Below the pieces are notes generated by a model. It did no database searches. It was not told the origin of the DNA and was given only the letters and a program-made list of their open reading frames with translations. DNA of 64,000 nucleotides from Nilaparvata lugens (lineage: Eukaryota > Arthropoda > Insecta > Hemiptera > Delphacidae), in contig NC_052516.1 of assembly GCF_014356525.2 (NCBI RefSeq), positions 20,168,257 to 20,232,256 on the forward strand. The letters run 5' to 3'. Shown one piece after another: positions 1-13,900 of the stretch (its first letter is position 1; the number at the start of each line of letters is the position of its first letter). The translations under genes were made by a program, and so were the position numbers.

Positions 1-718
1 ATCTTCTTCAATTATATCTTCAACAAAACAATAAACTTTGTATCCAATTTACAAAAATATAATCACGCGTAAGGTAATTAATATAAGGTTGGTTTAAAAC
101 TTAATCCTTGATCCTATAACCCTCTACAACTATAACCCTTTATCAACTAAATTGAAATTATGAGAATAGTTTGTAAATAAATATGTGTCATATGATGTTA
201 TTCAGCTAAATTACTAATCATATGGTGTACATGCGGAGTTCTAATAACGTATGGAGATTATTCTAACCGAGTCAGCTGTGTTCCGTTCATTTTCTTCTAA
301 ACACAAACGAGGTTCCTCATTCAAATCTTACAAACGAGGTTCCTCATTCAAATCTACATTGAATAGAGTGGCCTCTCCAGGAGTTTATTTTGCTTAGAAA
401 AAGTCCTGTTTTTCTATATATTTTCCTGGAACGACTGTTGAAGGGTACCTCCAGTCCAGTGTCGGGTCTTATATTGTTGCTGTATATATAACATATTTTT
501 TGAAGCTGCTACTTTTCTTATTCCTCTTGATATACATCAGCGAGCACATTACATTATTAACTATGCACGAGTGCTGAACTACAAAAATTCCTACTTCAAT
601 TACTCCACAATACTAATTTTATTTAAAATACCTTTCAAGAATATTCATTATTTTTAGAAATAATTGGAAATATATAAATTTATGATTGCAAGTACGATAT
701 AATTTATAATACATTTTA

Positions 719-1586
719 TCTATATAAAAGCGAAATGGCACTCATTCACTCACTCACTCGCAGAACTAAAAATCTACCGGACCAAAAACGTTCAAATTTG
801 GTAGGTATGTTCAGTTGGCCCTTTAGAGGCGCACTAAGAAATCTTTTAGCAATATTTTAACTAAAAGGGTTGTTTTTCAGGGTTTAAAGTTTGTCTTTTA
901 GCATGTATATTCTTCTTCTCCCAATCTCTTAATTATAATTGAAATTTCCATATCATATTGTTACTATAGAACTATAATCTAGATAGAGTACCTCTTCGAA
1001 GCAGTTAACTGGCAACTAAATTAATAATTTTGTCAGGTTGGCATTAAGTTGAGTTGACTTTGTTAGGTTGGCTCCAAGTTGAAGATTTAATTGCATTTAT
1101 CGCGAAAAAATTGATTGGGCACTGCTACTTCAATCCTGGGGATATTATATTACTAGCCATCAGGCTCGCTTCGCTCGCCATATCCGTTTAGTCTGGACCC
1201 CCGACTAGATTGTCCTAACAATATGATAAAAATGCTCAAATGAAAAATTCTCGCTGCTGATCTCATTCTTGGACGATCCAGTCGGGGGTCCAGGGGGCTC
1301 CGCCCTCTGGCTAGACGGATATGGCGAGCGAAGCGAGCCTGACGGCTAGTTATTTATATAATAAACAGAAGAATTCGCTTAAATACATTATGGGATAGGA
1401 AATTCACGAATGACGCATCATCATGTCTGAACTACTGGACTGATTAACTTGAATTTTGCATATTGATTCATAATCTACCGAGGATGGTTATAGTCCTATT
1501 TTAAATTCTTCAAGATTTCATTAAGTCATTTTTTCAGTTTATTAAGTATTTACTCAGAGCCTTGAGGAGCACGGGTTACCTGCTAG
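719..1586 (+). mobile_element. Helitron-like non-autonomous element
   Basis: The element starts TCTATATAAAAGCGAAATGG with CACTCA repeats and ends in CTAG. An A precedes the start and a T follows the end, as Helitrons insert between A and T. A short hairpin (AGCA..GGT/ACC..TGCT) sits directly before CTAG. No protein is encoded. A related internal block recurs at 58,597-58,760. The call rests on end structure only. Confidence 0.6.
1152..1350. mobile_element. Foldback element nested in the Helitron-like element
   Basis: Inverted arms of about 60 bp face each other: left ACTAGCCATCAGGCTCGCTT, right its near-complement GCGAGCCTGACGGCTAGT. GC-rich arms with GGACCCCCGACT flank a 60-bp AT-rich centre. 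It could be a separate insertion or part of the host element. Confidence 0.6.
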
Positions 1587-1782
1587 TTATTAATCATTTA
1601 ATTAATTCAATCAATTGATTAGATAATTAATTAATATTGATTGAGTGACATCATCGAATTGTCAATTTTCAATGGAACAGTAGGATGACGTCACTTGAAC
1701 TCGGTTAAATTGAATAGAAATAGAAGTACGTGCAGCCGAATATTATAACATTTTTTTTATAAAAAGTAATAGACAGTATTAC

Positions 1783-1960
1783 CTTGAAAGTAGGCGACAG
1801 GTAGTTTTTGAGGAACCAGAACTTGACTGGAGATTTGGTGTTCTTCAGAACACTCAACATCATAATTCGAAGGAATCTTTCGTACAAATGTCCTGAAGCT
1901 ACTGAGAATATGTTGATAGTTTCTGCTTCAACCTGCTCCTCTTTTGTACTTCCAAAAGTG
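1783..1960 (-). CDS. UGGT: UGGT exon 20: start of the GT24 catalytic domain
   Basis: The acceptor is TTTTTTGCAG and the donor TTCAAG|GTAATA. It encodes [20 protein letters not shown] and [20 protein letters not shown], ending [13 protein letters not shown]. This is the invariant start of the glycosyltransferase family 24 domain. No further exon is visible down to base 1, so the nucleotide-sugar and DxD motifs are off-window. Confidence 0.97.
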
Positions 1961-4900
1961 CTGCAAAAAATTGCGTGAATTTTGATTTGAAAATTTTCAT
2001 TATTCACAAATTAACAATTGGAATGTCAGATACAACTTAATGTCATCATCATCATCATCAGTGTTCTGCCCTAGAGCAATAAATGATTCCTCCTCCTTCT
2101 CCATTCCTCTCTGTCATGTGCGATTCTCTTCAGCATGAAGCATATTTCCTCATCCCTGATACAAAAGTCAAATGTTTTAGGAGTAAGTTTGAGTTTCTTT
2201 TCAATTTTAAAAATATTCAATTATTAATACAGTATTTTCAATTCATCAGTGATGATTTAGTGAAGTATAATTATTTAATTTGGTTTTCAACTTTTCTAAA
2301 TTCCTAGTTTATAAATATTTTGGACTCAAAATTGGACAAAAATCATGAAGTGTAAACATAACCTATTTGTGGACAATTTCTATCTAAATTTGGGAAAGGA
2401 ACAGTTTTGGGCTTCAAGCCTGTTGTTCCTTTGCCAATCATTCATAGTTGATAATTATATTGTATATATCAATGTATAAATAAATGTCAGAGGAACAAAA
2501 TAAAATTTCTCTGTCCATCTGTAAAGCGGTTTTTCTCGCAGATGTACGGCGATGCCACAGTCACTATCGTTCAGGTTTTCGACTGTGAAGACGTATCTAA
2601 CATGTGAAACTTTACGTTAGTGGCAAGCCTAAGAATTGCTATAGTGAGATGAGAGATACACTTCAAACTATCTGTCTTCAAACTATCTGTATTTGGTAGA
2701 GAGTTAGTGGGGAGGATATTTTTAATATTCTTCCCAAAGAATGGACATTGATATGTCCAAAGCTCCGCCAATTTATGTAGATGCATAACAATATGATTAT
2801 TATCTATAGTTATTATATTACAAATTGCTTTTTCATATCATATACAGTTCAATAGTTATTTTCTTAGTCTATATTATGTAATTCATCTATAATTTTGCTG
2901 TATTGTAAGCTATTGTATATAAGTGTATAAGCCAGTATATATTGTAATCTACATAAATAAAGTACTCAATCAATCAATCAATCAATTCTTTATAATATTA
3001 GTACCAACGTTTTTCATTCAATCAATGTTGACAGATCTAAGTGGAACTGATTATAATTATATTATATATCTCTTATATAATAAATATGCTTATATTTCCC
3101 AAATAAAATTGATGAAATATTTGCGATCTCAAGATATCACCTCATTGATATCATCGACCTCACCGGCCAATGCCGAAGGAAGTCAAAGCATGTTTTAAAT
3201 TGAAACTTTCTAGTTTGTCAAAGTTTAAAAATTGAATGAAATACTCTATCCTCGATTCATAACATTCATAGGCACGAGCTTTGTTCGTCATTTAATTGTT
3301 TACTTAAATCTACAAGCGGTTCAAATTACGGTTGAATGTTAAACAATTTTTCAACATTCTGAAAGTTATTATTGATATGAAAGTTTGATGAACCGGGTCA
3401 GGACAAGGACTTTAATAGTTTAATACAAACGTTTACAGTAATAACATTCCAAAAACACACACTTTTCAAATATATATTCACACCTCTCGGGTTAAAATAG
3501 ATAGAGACTAACCAACTTCTTACAAGAAAGGCCCATAGAGAATTTACTTACTACAATATTATAAAAAAATTCAGGATTTTCATGTAATGCAAACCGTATT
3601 GGGCTACTCTATTCTATGCTGGATTTCTAACACTATAAAGTAGCAAAGCTTATACCTATTGTTACAAGTGGACGTGTAGGGGTAAACAATTTCTTGTGGG
3701 ATTCAAGTATTGGAAATTTGAAATTCTGGTGCCAAAACTCACTGAAAAATAATCCTATTTTTATTGGTGCATACTTTAGTAAGAGGGTGTTCGAGTAACC
3801 TACAAAATTGAAGAGATTGCAAAATTTTACCGGTACATCAAATATTAGAATTCATGTTTTTTTAATAAAAATATACATTTCTTTGTTCTATGTGGGGAAA
3901 TACATTTACAAGGTCAAAAATTACATGCCTAAGTTAGCAGTGTAATAAAAACACCGATTGTAGTGATTGTAGTGAGGGGTAGGCTTAAATTTAAACTTAC
4001 CGAATTAAATTTTTGTATGGAAGAACACTGAATGGAAACCAGAAATATGATTTAGTCAATACTATTTCACAAGATATAATTATTATGACATTTATAGATT
4101 TTGAATACAACTTGCAATGTATGAGCAAACAATTTGTTGAAATATGATTTAGTCAATACTATTTCACAAGATATAATTATTATGACATTTATAGATTTTG
4201 AATACAACTTGCAATGTATGAGCAAACAATTTGTTGAAATGTTACAATAACTATTCGATTTTCAATAGCTTCACCTGGTGATCACACTCCATGGTAAACT
4301 GGTCATATAATCTTTTCATGATGATTTCAATATACATATAGTAATAGTAATAGTCTACAGATAAAACGAGTAGACTACACTTGAAACTATCAAGTTTATT
4401 GGGAAATAAATTAATTTTCCCAAACTATACAATAATCAATTAGAATATCACAAAACAGCTTGATATAAAAAAGCCAATGATCACAATTTTAAATGAGTGA
4501 ATGGCAACTGGCGACTAGATTAGTGAGCATGTTAAGCGACTCAAGTCATTAGGTCCGAGAGACTGTAGTATCTGCGACTGGAGTCACGCTAGTGTGATTA
4601 GAGCCTAATTAAATAAATGACAATGCAACTATACTCTATACAAAAAAACTTTTGACTTGGGAGGAACATGTGCAGCAGAAAAGGCACACAGAGGTGGGGA
4701 TACAACGGCGGTGATGTTGCCGTTCTGAACCGGCCAGCATTCTCTAATTTCTAGTGAGTATTCAAGCGCTTATGTTAAACTTACAGAGTTTCCTCTCTGA
4801 AGCCATCAGTCGACTGACTAATCGACAAATTGACAACTGCGCTTCTAAATATCACTCTATTCATCACTGTAATTGGCTGATCTCCCTCCATTTCTCTGCG

Positions 4901-7900
4901 CCGCATATTCCTCCAAGTCAAAAGTTATTTTGTACGGAGTATAATTATCCAATGAATTTAACAAAGTGCATGAAGAATGAATGATTTATCGGAACGGAAG
5001 AGAAACGAATTTTCAATTGTAACGAGAAAATGAGATGTGATAATGCTGACCTAGTGATGGAGTTCCAGAGGCCAGGCTGACTGTCATCGTCCTCGCCGAG
5101 GAGGTCCATCCCTATCTTGTCTGGCTTCTTGGTGACTCGCAGCTTCAACACGTGCGACCGGAACGAGCTGATCAGCACCTTGATGTCGGTCGAGTTCACC
5201 GGCGTATCCGAGCCTTCGTGACTGCAACAAACCGTGACAGTAGTTTCTTTTCAAGTTTTGTGTGGAGTAGATTAATTAGATAAATTCGAAATTCTAGTTG
5301 ATACCGGTACATTTAATTGGACTTGAAATTGTGTGCAAATAAAATCATGTACTCTACAAAATAACCTCTAGACTGTTCATTTTGAATTAAGTTTGGAAAC
5401 AGTTTTGGGTGAATGCTCAAATGCCCGTTTACACCTTAACTGTATCTATTCTCTATGAATAAATCAATGAATAAAACATTGTTAAATATAGACGGTGGAA
5501 GAGTGGCTGATGATGAATTTGGGGTTGGGAATGTATCTCACACATCTTTCCCTCTCACTCTGCATTCATAAGGCCACTGTAGAGAATGTTCGAAGTGAGG
5601 GTACTGGTTGCCGAGAGCAAACTGATGAAACTATTCTCCCCACCCTAAAAGATGCAGTTGTGTCTCATGTGGTGGCAGTCGAAGGTTCATGCAGTAACTC
5701 ATAAGTATGGGGAAAGTGGTGTTTCTCCGTCCATAACAACACCTTTTGAAGCGCTAACCTAGCCTGAACTAGGCTACCCTAACACGAACTAACCTTTTTA
5801 TCTATCGAATTAATGTTTTATTTACTTATCTTTCGAATTAATGTTTTATTTACTTAACCACACATTCGAAAACACACAAATCAATCATGAGGATGGTTTT
5901 GAGAGTAACAACAAACTCAGCCCAAAACACTGTTCCTTTCCCACATTTTTATAGAAACATTATGAAAAAGTAAGTTATGTTTCTTTCTAACATAAGATGA
6001 CACTAGTTTTTCAATAAATATGTGGATTGTAAAATACGCTTTTAATTCTAGTTCCCAATCATTAACGTTGAAGCAACGAATTAAAGAATTTCTGTTTTAT
6101 GAAACACAGTATGAACTGAATTTGACTACAATATAAAGACGGAATTGCTTTTTCAAATGTTGAAATATTCCTTTCAAACTGACTGCCGGCTGCTACATCG
6201 CGCTCTTGGAATGAATAATCGAATAAACAAAAAAATTATAAAAATAAATAACCGAAGAGCCCAGAAACTGAATAATCTTAAGAACTAAATAGCCCCAAAA
6301 CTGAATAATCTAAAAACTGAAAACTAATAACCTGAATACTATGAAAAAAAATTAAAAAACCTTTAATGAATTTGAGTCAGCGTGTTGATTGTTACCTAGT
6401 GATATCGAATATCTCAGCTGAGCGGCCCTGCCTCAACCGTAGCAGCCATGCGCCAGGGTTGGCCTTGAGTTGGAAGTAGCCGAGGTTGGCCATGACTATG
6501 GTATCGACCACCACTGGCTGCGTCTCCGTGCCCAGTGTCATCTGCAGGCCACGCGGTGGGTTGCCCATTGTTGCCTCGAAGCAGTGCCCCTCCAGCAACA
6601 GGTGCTCCAGCTCGAATTGACTGCAACACATAATATATTCACTTCAAGAAACAGTTTACAGAATGATGTAAAATGCATCACATAAACCACAAAAATAAAC
6701 AATGGTAATACAGTATTTCACAAAAAATACCAGCTTATCATTATCATGAAACTACAAGAAAAAACATCCGGCACATAAGATTCCCTTGTGGTCCACACCA
6801 AGTATTCATCATAACAAAAAGTCAATAGACTATAAACGTATAATAACTAAATCATTTTACAAAATGAGTATCAATGCCCCTCCAGCAACAGATGTTCCAG
6901 CTCGAATTGGCTGCAACAACAACTATCCATCTATTGATTCCTTACAAAATTACAGAAAACAATGAAATAAGAGTAGCTCTTATCAACTCAGGATCAACTG
7001 AGATTTTGATGAAGTGAATTCACTCATGAAGATATCAGGTTTCAGTTCAACAAAATCTCAGTAGATCAAGAATCGACCCGCGTACGCAACTTGATTACGT
7101 CCAGTTTTTAGAAATTCAAGTTCCTGTTTCTTTCAGAAAGTCCAGTGGATATAGTATCATATATTTAATTGTAAAATTATCAAAAAATCTAAATAGCAGC
7201 ATATTGCCATTAAAATCAAAAACCTAACCCCTAACCTAAAGTAACTATATTACCCTATATTGGTCAATATAGTTACTGTACCCTAACCTAACCTTTAATT
7301 AACTTCTCACCAATCCCTAACTAGGGTGCAACGGTGTAGCTGACTGTGCATCAGCCTGCAACGAAAACTTGACGAACTGAGCAGCTCATCTTCCAATTTT
7401 TTTAGTATCACAAGGATAATTATTGTGAAAATAGGTACTTGATGAACTGATGCACTCCCACGATGATATAATGATATGATTTTGATATTTTTAAATTACT
7501 GTGTTATTGTGAAAGTGATGATGTGATAAATACTAAACTAATATTGTATACTAGAGATTAATAATAGTGCAACAACCAAAACTAGTACCTAGATTGATAA
7601 TAGTGCAACAACCGAAACTAGTTCTAAAATTGTTCTAATAAATCAGTGGATTTGACAATATCTTGTCCTTTTGATATAATTTGATGATCTTCTTCATTAT
7701 ATTATCACGTTTCTAATTATTATTGTTAAGATGCAAATTATGATTTGATTTAAAATAAATTATTAAATAGCTGAAACGTGTTAGCAATAGATTATCAAAA
7801 AGAGCTTTATTTCGAAGTAACAGTGTAAATTTAAAGTATTGTTCTCACTATAACCTTATAACCTTCGTGTCCGGTTTCCGAGTAGGGAAATTTGGACTAT

Positions 7901-10900
7901 ATACGGCGAGGTGGAATATATACGGCTTTGGGTCTCCCCATCATTAAAAGACATACGACAATATTATAAAAATAATAGATTACCTGTGAACAGCACTCTC
8001 GACCTCCTCCAAGCGTATGTTGTCAAGGTCGTAGGGACTGACAATGCTCTCTACGAGCCAGTTCTCAGGCACATGCATGTTCTGTGTGAGCAGCGGTGCA
8101 CCCGGCATGTTCGTGAACTTGGCGTACGGACCGGAAGCAAGGTGCCCGTCCGCAGTGAACTGCACTTCCGGTTCCAACACGTAACGGTAGAAACTGCAAG
8201 CAATCAATCAATGAAAAATACATAAAATTTTGTTGTCATTAGGCAATATTGACATTAGAAAAAGTCTAATCTATTATTAAATTTACAAGTGCAGTTGATA
8301 CCTATGCATAAAACATCATGTTGGAAAGTTTGTGAATTTTCTACTTCGCATCATTTTCCATCTAACCATGTAGCCTGAATATTGAAAAATATACAGTGAC
8401 TATTCCAATGCTTTTCAATTTAACTCCTTTATCTGTTCCAATTTCCTACGGACTATTTTCGTCCGACCGACTATAGTGATTCATTTTCCTTGATGACACG
8501 CTGATTTCGGGTATTCATCCCATTATAATGTGTCCAAATCAACGTGTGTCATTAAACACTAAAGAAAACAGAAGGGTACTAGTGGTTTTGAGTTATCAAA
8601 GAAATAAAAAATATACTAAACATTCCATATATTAATCACTATTCTTTTAAAATAGGAGAAAAATATTTTTAATAATTCATTTTGACACTTGAAAATGGCA
8701 TGAGTGCTTTAAACTAGTTGTGTTTATATAAAAAAGTTTAAAAGGGTAATAGTAGTTTCTATAATTAGATATTTCTTAATCCACGAACCAATCTCTTGAG
8801 CGGCATGTCGCTGTTCTTCTCATTTTTATTGTTTAATTAGTCACTTTGATATTTAGTTAACGATAGATAATTTAAAATATTGTGGGACCGGACTCTCGAG
8901 TTTTGTCCCGGACCGACAGAGTTTTGATTGACTAAAACTCTGAAAAGTCATAAGTACCTACAAATTCGCATGTTTAATTTACTATCAGATAATGATAAGC
9001 AGTTACCATTGAAAACGTTTTGTATTGCTGTTGATAAATGGCTCAAGTCTGAAGTTTTCTATTCTGTTAATGAGTACCTGGAATATTTCAATGTGTATGT
9101 GTAAATTTGATCGTTTGTATAGTCTACCTTGTGATATTTTATCTATTATTGACGAGGCCTATTGCTTACATTTTGTAATGTTGTTTTATGGCCGATAAAA
9201 TTCTTGATTCTTGACTCTCCATTTTATGATTGTTTCTCTGTTGTATGAAGTATTAATAAATAATAGAGAAAACCAACCTCCAGATACATAAATATACGGA
9301 AATATATGTAAATAGATGGAAAAGACGAACGAACCTCTTGAGCGGCATATCGCTGTTCTTCTCGAGGCAGTTGAGGAAGATGCGAATGTGGCAGTTGACA
9401 ACATGCCTCAATACAGTCAGGATGGGCGCCATTTTCTGAGCACCACGTGACACCGGATCCACAATCACTGTGATGTCGAAGGCCGGCTGCTCAGCCACCG
9501 CCGCTGGCAGATGGATTACACTGCAATCAAACAGATAGATAGATAGATTTTTGTCTTTTATTTTTACTTTATAGCATTACAAAAAATTATGTGGGCGAAG
9601 TTGAGACAATAAGAGACCCCTCTTCCACTTAACCCACGGATCCACTTGAACAGACAGAGTTACGATAAGCAGTCATTTGTAACTCAATACAAGACAAGAT
9701 GGTAGATAAGGGCCAAGCCACATGAAGCATTTGTGTACTGGCGGCGGACGAGCCGGCAGGACAGGAAGCTCTCCGATTGGCTGATTATCAGCTGATTCCC
9801 GAGCGCCAGCCCAATCAGCTGATAATCAGAAAATCGTAGAGTTGATTACCCAGCTGATAATCAGCAAATCGTAGAGTTTCCGTCTCGTTTGCCGCCAGTG
9901 CAAAAACGCCACAATATGGCTTGATCCTAACATGCTGTTGTTTGTAATTCAATACAAGACAAGACGGTGAATAACAGTTATTTAAATACAAGGCAAGACG
10001 GTAAATGACAGTTATTTGCAACTCAATACAAGATGGTAAACTACAGTAATTTGTAACTCAATACTAACAATACAGTAAATAACAGTTATTTATAACTCAA
10101 TACAAGACAAGACAATACTCAATACGGACTTACGTCCTCGGAGGTTTTTACCTAGATTTTTTTTCTATTTTATGTTTAATAAGATCGTAATTTTTCTGTA
10201 TCGACTAGAGTTGAAATATTCGATGTAACTTTTATTTGCTGTACCCTATTTGTATTTGAGGAAAAGTAGATTTATTCATATCTGTAAATGGGTGTAATCT
10301 TTGTTTGCAGACAACTTTTACATGTCAATTTCCCTGAGTGATAAAAAGTAATTCAACCTCTCGATACACACAAAATATTTCCTCCATAAAATTAAACAGG
10401 TAAACTTGAAATATGAATGGTTCTAAATCACTTTCATATCTATCTGTGTTTGAAAGTAGTGACGAAACATAACCTTTTTGAATAATTATTATTAATCTAC
10501 ATTCCCATAGATAACTTTTTTGGACTAGTTTTCAATTAAAATTCGGGAATGGAATAGTAAGGGCTACAAGCCTGTTTTTTTTTCATTCCCTATCATCTTT
10601 TGGTTATGTATTTTATCATTGTTGAATAAATTATAAATAAGATGACTTATGCTTCCTCTCCAATTATACAGTACGATACTGGAAATATTCAGGAATCAGT
10701 CACATTTCGAGCCAGACACGAATAGAAAATACTATTACCACTCCGATCGAGAGAGAAGGCTTCAGCAGTGAAGTGAATACGACTATGTCACACCATAGTT
10801 GACGTATCCAGACATTTTGTTTATGCGCAGGGTACCTTTTTGTTCAATTGTGTCGTGTCTTGCCAAGTGTAACATCAAGCCATGTGGATAGTTCTATATT

Positions 10901-13900
10901 TATTAATAGCACTGATAATAATGGTGATGGAAATCATCAAGTAACTGACCTATGCTTTTCGCCGGCAGCCTTGACCTGGAAGCGACTCTTAGTTTGCGGT
11001 CTGGCCACCAAAAGCGACACTGTCTTCATCAGCACATCACTCGACACCATGTCCTCTCCCGGCTCCACACCTAGTGACCCATTAAATAACAATCAAACAG
11101 AATGACGATACGCATACCTAATCTCTATATTGTCTATTGACAATTGTACAATTGTCTATTTTTGTCTTTTATTCATCTCAAATTTGTCGAATATACTGTC
11201 TTAATTGTCGAATACATTGAAAAAATATATAGGTACCTCTAATCTCCAAATACCTACAGGGTTGCCAAACCTGAGGCCTGCAAACGGAATTAAACAACAT
11301 CTCACCAAAGGTGATCACAAAGCTTGACTACACAGAAACTCGCCCATTTGTACGCTATTCTCTTCCGAGCCAGTGACGCTCCTGTCGATTTTTATAATCG
11401 ATTGATTAAATATATCGAAATACGAGGGTCATTTTTTTCAACCTCCGATTGGCAATACATAAAATATGATTGTAGGTCTATAAAAATTTTTTTTTCACTA
11501 AAAGTTTCTTACACTCATGATTAATCTTCAACATGATTGCCGTGAAAGTTGAGGCATACCAGTGGATTAGCCTACCAAAACCATCTTCTTGTAATGCTGC
11601 CGCCAAATGAGTTCAAGTGGGTTATGCCGTTGTTCTGGAGCTCTTCGTTAGTTTGGAAGCCCTGCCTTTCAAAGCCATGTCCTGAGTTTGGGGGAAAAGT
11701 ATAACTTACAAGTGATCAAGTCAAATTTTCATGTTGAGTGATCGAAATTATCACATATGATTTGCTGAAGAAGACGTTTGAGTGCACCAGCACTGAGAGG
11801 CCAAATTTTCATGGATCACGTCGGATCAACTAACGTTCTTGAATTTTCAACACCATTCACGCACAAAATCATCACTCATAATGAATAATTCGTAAACTAG
11901 AATCATTCTTCATTCGATTTATGCTGAACTATTGCCCTTTGCTTGCAAAAACTAGTAACGCTGCGCAACTAGCACTTGGCAGTAAGCTCAAGTGAGGCGG
12001 CCATGTTTCTGGGTCTAGAACTCGACAGCAATTGACGATCTCGCCGCACCGATCACAGAGCATTTGGTGGAGTGATAAGCAGTTCAGCTCTGTGAAAATC
12101 ACCCCCTACCGCTTTTCTGTGTCTTAAGATTTGTGATCGGAGGTTGAAAAAAATTGACCCCTCGTATTTAATATCTCTATATCGATATACTGTATTGAAT
12201 ATTTCTGTATCTATATATCAAATATCTGTAAATTGATAAATATCTAATATTTTGAATAAAAACGAGAAAGCCAGTATTTACTTACAAGTAAAGTGTAACA
12301 AGTATTTAAACTCCAAGTAAACCAATGTGAATAAAGCGTCGAGTTTACTTGTGACCATGTACTCGCCAACTCGAGGGTTTACTACGAAGTATTCACTCGC
12401 GAGACAACTGAATTTACAAGAAAAGCAAGTAAATACTTGTAGCGCCACACAGACTACTACGCATCATAGCTGTTGTGACTTGTTATGTTTTTGCCGCTAA
12501 ACGCCGATTGCATGTGAGTGCAAAATCTACAGCACCAATGACAGTCGGAATGCGAAATGTTGAAGCCCAATCTGCCTTGGCCTGATCCATATCTTCAATA
12601 GTGCGTGGAAATTTAATCCAATCTTCAGACTTCGACACTATTTTATCCAATACACTTGAAAATGTTCTGCTGGCGGTACTTCTTTCAACCCTCATGTCGT
12701 TGGCAACACCACTTTGTGATCCTGGATCACTAAGGTATCTCAGAAAAATTTCCATCTTTTTCCGTGCAGTTAATCCTTCACCCCTTGCATCAGAGTTTTC
12801 ATCAAGAAAGTGCGAAGTGAGAAAATCTACGTTTTTGCTCTCAAACCGTATTAGTCCCTTAGATAGATCGGGACTTATATCACGGTGGTCTCTATAAAGT
12901 TTCACACCACGCAGGTTCATAAATGCAGCCATCTCTCGGGTACAAGTAGTACGACTGCAAGTCTGGGATCGGGATGACTTGCGAATGGACGAGTATTTAC
13001 TTGCTACAGAAGTATTTACTTGCGTTTATTCACACCAAAATTGGCATTTTTCGGGGTTTTACTAGCCTCTCAAGTATTTACTCGCGAGTTAGAGTGAATA
13101 GTTGTTTTATTCACTTCAATTTTGGGGGTTACTTGTCATTCAAGTATTTACTTGTCCTACTCGTTTTTATTGACACCGTCCTTTGCTAAATCGATATATC
13201 GAATATCTCAAAATTGATACATCGAATATATCTAAATTGATATATTGAATATCAAGACATCGTATACTCCAACATGGCCTCACCTTCATTGAGCGTCTTG
13301 TGAATCTTCTCGACATGCGCGGACAGACTGAACCGCTCCAAGAGGCCGTAGTCGTCGACAGTGAACTCCTCATCGTCGGCCAGTGGGCCGAGCAGTCGGC
13401 CATTGGTGATGATGCCCAGTTGCCCTCCCTCCAGCCAGGCCACCTGCTTCGCGAACGAACGGTGCTCCTCCACTTTGCGGTCCACTGATGGCCAGTCCAC
13501 GTTCTATAATCAAAGTTAAACGAACTATGAAAACTATAAGAAATATAAGAACTAAAAGAGCTATAAGTGAAGAACTATTTTGTTTCTTTCTTCTGTGATT
13601 TGATATGGTGAATGATCATTTCAAAAGAGATAGACGATTGATTATTTGCCTTTATTAAGTGCGAAGTTAGGACTCTGTCACGCAAACCTGGCCCAGCATG
13701 GTAATGCCTAGTCCACATCCAGGCAAGCGTTGGTAAACCATTCATCCACTGGTGCTGGTCGACATTCGCCTTCATTGGGCCAACATGTAAATGCGGCATA
13801 AGAAGGAAAGATATTTAATGAAATTGACGTTATTAAGTCAAAGGAAAATATGAGAATGTATAGTTACCATTCTTCCTTTTCCAACATCTTCTATAGTAGA

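Noticed and set aside
6414..6685. Alternative frames over exon 18
   Set aside because: Shadows of the exon in other frames; the UGGT frame is unambiguous.
7205..7320. CCTAACCTAA motifs as interstitial telomere repeats
   Set aside because: Only two or three imperfect units around a small palindrome; no TTAGG array.
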